From positions 4,043,501-4,107,500 of the forward strand of contig BSQZ01000014.1 in NCBI GenBank assembly GCA_033239005.1: DNA of 64,000 nucleotides. The letters run 5' to 3'. Positions 60,290 through 64,000 of this stretch are shown piece after piece (position 1 is the stretch's first letter; the number at the start of each line of letters is the position of its first letter). The DNA comes from Lamellibrachia satsuma (taxonomy: Eukaryota > Annelida > Polychaeta > Sabellida > Siboglinidae). Both the position numbers and the translations under genes were made by a program. Below the pieces are notes generated by a model. That model worked only from the letters and a program-made list of their open reading frames with translations. It was not told the origin of the DNA and made no database searches.

Positions 60290-61188
60290 TTATCTCATAC
60301 TCTCATATGATATACTCTGTGCTGACAACGTGATTGATTTATTGAATTTATTTGGCAATAAAATTGCAATAAAACATGGTACATATTGCATAGAATATTG
60401 CAGAGAATAGCACAAGAAAGCACTAAACATATTTCCACTGTGGTCCTCTGTGAAAAATAAAAATAAACATGACAGAAGGCGACATGACAGAAGGCGACAT
60501 GACAGAAGGCGACGTGATACATACACGAAAATAAGACTACAATGAAAACAATACTGACTAACAAGTGCCTGACTAGTTAAAGAAATATAGATAAAACTTA
60601 ACAACAACTGTTCTACTCTACTCTCTATTGGTAAAGACCCACTGGTTGAAATTCTTCCACCCAAATGTGTGTTCTGGGGGGGGACATTCAACATAAACCT
60701 AATAACCTTATTTTGTGCCACTTGCAACCTGGACGTGGATCTCTTAGTAAGTTTGCTATACCACGATGGACAGGCATAGTCGAAATGACAATGAATCAGG
60801 GCAGAGAATAAGGAGTTTTTAGTCTTGAGTCTTGCATTTCCGTGCAGAAATTTATTTGGAACATTTGTTAATTACCTTGTTTGCAATAGCATCTCCTGAT
60901 AGATCTATAGCTATGCGTAAATATGTTACCTACTCCTTCGTCATTTCCAATTCACGTAACATTCATATCATGATTCTTTCGCACACTTTTCTTAGATGCA
61001 AAGAGAATCGATTCCGCTTTACCAAGGTGGAGTGATAACTTGTTATCTGCCAACCATTCCTGTACTAACATCAGTCCCGTACTCAGGGCCAACTCTATTT
61101 TAGACACATCTTTTCCCAATACTGTTAACGCATTACCATGCATGTTGGGAGGCAGGTGACTTGAGATATTAGCCTCATTATTTAACAA
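60290..61188 (-). mobile_element. Second non-LTR retrotransposon, RT C-terminal fragment
   Basis: Minus strand: SKIELALSTGLMLVQEWLAD then NKLSLHLGKAESILFASKKS (61100-60970), the RT region after the catalytic box, and further on MQVAQNKVIRFMLNVPP (60727-60677), a typical LINE C-terminal motif. The sequence differs from the CR1 family here. Upstream it is cut by the CR1 copy that starts at 61189. Confidence 0.7.
60474..60522. repeat. 15-bp repeat GACATGACAGAAGGC, 3 copies
   Basis: Three tandem copies of GACATGACAGAAGGC; the last leads into GACGTGATAC. It lies inside the LINE fragment above. Confidence 0.85.
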
Positions 61189-62624
61189 GATTTAACAAGA
61201 TTTGCCATCCAAGCCAAAGGCCCAGATGGCAAGTGGACAAGGAAGCCATTGGCTTATCGAGAGTCCAACAATGTTCACCTACTTATAACCCGCCCTCCTG
61301 ATATATGTGTCAACCTTGTTTTTAAACATATTCACGCTGCTAGCAGTTACACAATCTGTAGACAGTTTGTTCCATTCATTTACTGTCCTCTGTGAGAACG
61401 AGTGCTTCCTGATGTCCAATCTACATTGATCCTTTACTAATTTTACCTCATGTCCTCTAGTTCTGCTATCCTTCTTGAGTGAGAAAAACATATTTCTATC
61501 AATATTTTCATACCCATTCAATATCTTAAAAACTTCAATCTGATCTCCTCTTAACCTCCTTGTCTCTAGAGTTGTTAAACCACATTCTTTCAGGCGTTCT
61601 TCATAACTAAGGTCTCTAAGTTCTGGAATCATTTTAGTTGCTCTCCTTTGTATGCGTTCAAGCGTATCTATATCCTTCTTACGATATGGTCTCCATGCTT
61701 GTATACAGTATTCTAAATGAGGTCTAACTATTGCTTTATAAAGAGGTATAATTAACTTTTTCCCTTGTATGTTATGTTTCTTCTAATCAATCCAAGAATT
61801 TGATTACCCTTTGAAGCTGCAATACCACACTGCTCTGAAACTTTCATATCAGCGCTTATTGTAACTCCTAAGTCCTTTTCTTTTACAGTAGTACCAAGAA
61901 CAGTAGCTCCCATTTTATAGTTTACATTCAAGTTCCCATGTCCTGTATGTAGGCATTTACATTTCCCAAAATTGAACAGCATCTGCCATTTCTCAGACCA
62001 TTTCACTAATCTGTCTAGATCGTTTTGTAAATGTTGTTTATCACCATCAGTATTAACCTTTCTAAACAGTTTTGTGTCGTCCGCAAATTTCAGTACGCTA
62101 CTTGTTATACTGTCGTCCAAGTCATTGATATAAATTAAGAATAATATAGGTCCTAATACTGATCCTTGAGGTACCCCACTCAAAACTGATTTCCAATTTG
62201 AAACTTCGCCATCTACTACAACTCGTTGTCTTCTGTCAGTCAGCCATTGTTCTATCCAGTCAGTTATGCTATCCCCGATACCATGGACTTTTAATTTAAG
62301 TAGCAATCTTTGATGTGGCACTTTGTCAAAAGCTTTCTGAAAATCTAAGTAGATAATATCTACTGGCGATCCCTCGTCTATCCACTTAGTGATTTCTTCC
62401 AAAAAACATAACACATTTGTTAAGCATGACCTCGCTTTAAGGAATCCATGTTGAGATGAATTTAATAATTTATGCTTAACGAGGCAGTCCACCATATGGT
62501 CTTTAATTAACCTTTCTAATAATTTACAAATCACTGACGTTAAACTCACTGGTCTGTAATTCTCTGACTTATTTCTCGAACCCTTTTTAAATAATGGTAT
62601 GATGTTTGCTTCTTTCCATTCAAA
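61189..62624 (-). mobile_element. CR1-like LINE, 5'-truncated young copy
   Basis: Almost identical to 32103-33540 of the long CR1 copy, with scattered single-base differences (GGACTTTTAA for GGGCTTTTAA). It is truncated within the RT domain at TTTCCATTCAAA. A one-base T deletion near 61760 splits the RT frame into two pieces (62549-61752 and 61632-61279). The 3' end has two AACAAGATTT repeats. The catalytic FADDTKLF is intact. Confidence 0.95.
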
Positions 62625-62784
62625 TTATATTTCTACTTTGTCATCTTGCGCCATATCAGTCACAGTCACACGAAGAGCTGAGCTGAGCTGATGACTTTGA
62701 TCTCAGATGTTACAAAGTAGCCACCAGACTGCAGCAGTGGCCTGGATCAGCATTAAATCAATGAACTACCAGTTGGACAAGTCT

Positions 62785-63035
62785 CATACGATCACAAGAT
62801 GACATCAGGCACTATGTTCTATGCTACCTAGAGCACAAGATGACAACAGGCACTATGTTCTATGCTACCTTGATCACAAGATGACAACAGGCACTATGAT
62901 CTATGCTACCTTGATCACAAGATGACAACAGGCACTATGATCTATGCTACCTAGAGCACAAAATGACAACAGGCACTATGTTCTATGCTACCTTGATCAC
63001 AAGATGACAACAGGCACTATGATCTATGCTACCTT
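62785..63035. repeat. About 42-bp tandem repeat, 6 copies
   Basis: Units of CACAAGATGACAACAGGCAC then TATGATCTATGCTACCTTGAT, alternating with a CTAGAG variant, which suggests a two-unit substructure. Confidence 0.9.
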
Positions 63036-63794
63036 GCTCTCCTGATGCCCACCATGCACACTGAAGACATTTGCTGTCGCGGTTATTGTGAGATATCAAT
63101 GATTATGTTTGTGGTGCGCTGGACTGGATGACTGGCTCCGTTGAAGTCAAACACAGTCAAACAAAGTTATTAAACATATGATTCCTCTCTTGTACATCCC
63201 TTGAGGTCAGGTATGATGATCCAAGTCAGGGTGATGATGACAGAGGAAATTGGTGTAAGAGCAACGGTGGCCGAACAGTCTGATTCGTGAGGCTCAAAGT
63301 CGATCACAGATATTGCTTATGACAGCTGGATTCATCATCGTAGTATAGAGCATACTGTATCAGAGATGTTCACATTCCTTTCAGCAGTGCCTCACAATCA
63401 TCTTTATTTGGGGCCTAGTTGTTTTGGGGCCTGTGGATACAGGTTTCTTCCAAATATGCAAATGTGACTGTGCACAAGATCCTCAAACATTGGGTCATCT
63501 CCTAGAGTGTCGTCTCCTACCAGAACCTTGCAGACCAGGTGACTTGGTAGTTTTCAACTCCTGTGCCAGAGCCTGTTGCTGCAGAGCCAGTGGCGGGGGA
63601 AAAGGGTAGTGACACGATAGAATTATTATTTTATTATAATATCTTCAATGAGGTTAGTAATAATATCTTGCTGCATTCTCCAGACGATCATCTACAACCA
63701 TTGCATTGTGCGAAAACATCAAAAATTTGTGCTATTGTTGAAAAACTGTTTTCTGCTCTTTGCTGGTGTCGTTGGTCTAGTTTTCTGACTGCAT

Positions 63795-63862
63795 GATAGG
63801 TCAAGACAAAGGTCAGGTAATAGGTCAAGACAAAGGTCAGGTGATAGGTCAAGACAAAGTGG
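63795..63862. repeat. 24-bp tandem repeat, about 3 copies
   Basis: ATAGGTCAAGACAAAGGTCAGGT repeated with small changes. Confidence 0.85.
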
Positions 63863-64000
63863 ACAAAGGAGTCAGCTGTCTCTTCCAGTAGAGGTCGTCA
63901 TGACCTGTAGACAGAGTCTCTGTGCTCACATGTCAGGGTCACCAGATATGTCAATGTCACCAGATATGTTAGTGTTGCCAGATATGTCAATGTTACTAGA

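Larger units (their letters stand above)
62625..64000. other. Right edge; cyclase intron 3 or intergenic, no gene recognised
   Basis: Contains two tandem repeats (62785-63035 and 63795-63860) plus a short GGTCACCAGATATGTCA repeat at 63935-63990. Frames at 63424-63796 show Cys/Ala-rich composition but no family signature. Confidence 0.45.

Overview
The window is animal nuclear DNA: AT-rich, intron-rich and packed with transposon relics, SINEs, minisatellites and long (TA)n tracts. The protein matches are to metazoan genes with many introns, and the retroelement mix (a CR1 LINE with a PHD/esterase ORF1, hAT elements, tRNA-derived SINEs) suits a marine invertebrate. I cannot tell a lophotrochozoan from an invertebrate deuterostome on this evidence. 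Nearly all long open frames are repeats or transposons; the real host genes are short exons that I placed by protein similarity and splice-site phase.

Left part, minus strand. Eleven coding exons of cullin-2 (CUL2) lie between 9463 and 107. They encode 392 codons, about the N-terminal half, and the gene runs off the left edge. Two of its introns start with GC instead of GT. Three of its splice sites sit inside short tandem repeats, including one donor present as four in-frame copies. Four coding exons of an INSIG gene (insulin-induced gene, SREBP/SCAP retention factor) follow between 21032 and 16975, 192 codons, with the short last coding exon not found. A CpG-richer stretch at about 25.2-26.8 kb is the best guess for the INSIG promoter and non-coding first exon.

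Middle, about 22.9-48.4 kb, is mostly repeats. It holds a MITE-like element with TA target duplications, a 245-bp TA tract, a decayed hAT transposase locus (28-31 kb), and a near full-length but frame-broken CR1 LINE (32.1-36.3 kb) flanked by GC-rich direct repeats. Further right are a precisely bounded hAT relic with an 8-bp target duplication (38728-39475) inserted in a SINE-like repeat, a 2.6-kb satellite with a 34-bp unit and higher-order structure, a 45-bp minisatellite that seems to derive from a MITE, and a 75-bp minisatellite ending about 350 bp before the next gene.

Right part, plus strand. Three coding exons (48761-52624) of a membrane adenylyl cyclase of the AC5/AC6 class encode the N-terminus, the six-helix M1 domain and the start of C1a. 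The next exon is not in the window, so intron 3 exceeds 11 kb. That intron holds a long palindrome, TA tracts, a 3-kb DNA transposon with roughly 250-300-bp terminal inverted repeats, a second LINE family fragment, and a young 5'-truncated CR1 copy.

The three host genes have no evident operon-like or functional link; they are ordinary neighbours. The observations most worth checking are the tandemly duplicated splice sites in CUL2, the paired GC-AG introns, the hairpin in adenylyl cyclase intron 1, and the minisatellites that have grown out of splice-site or transposon sequence.
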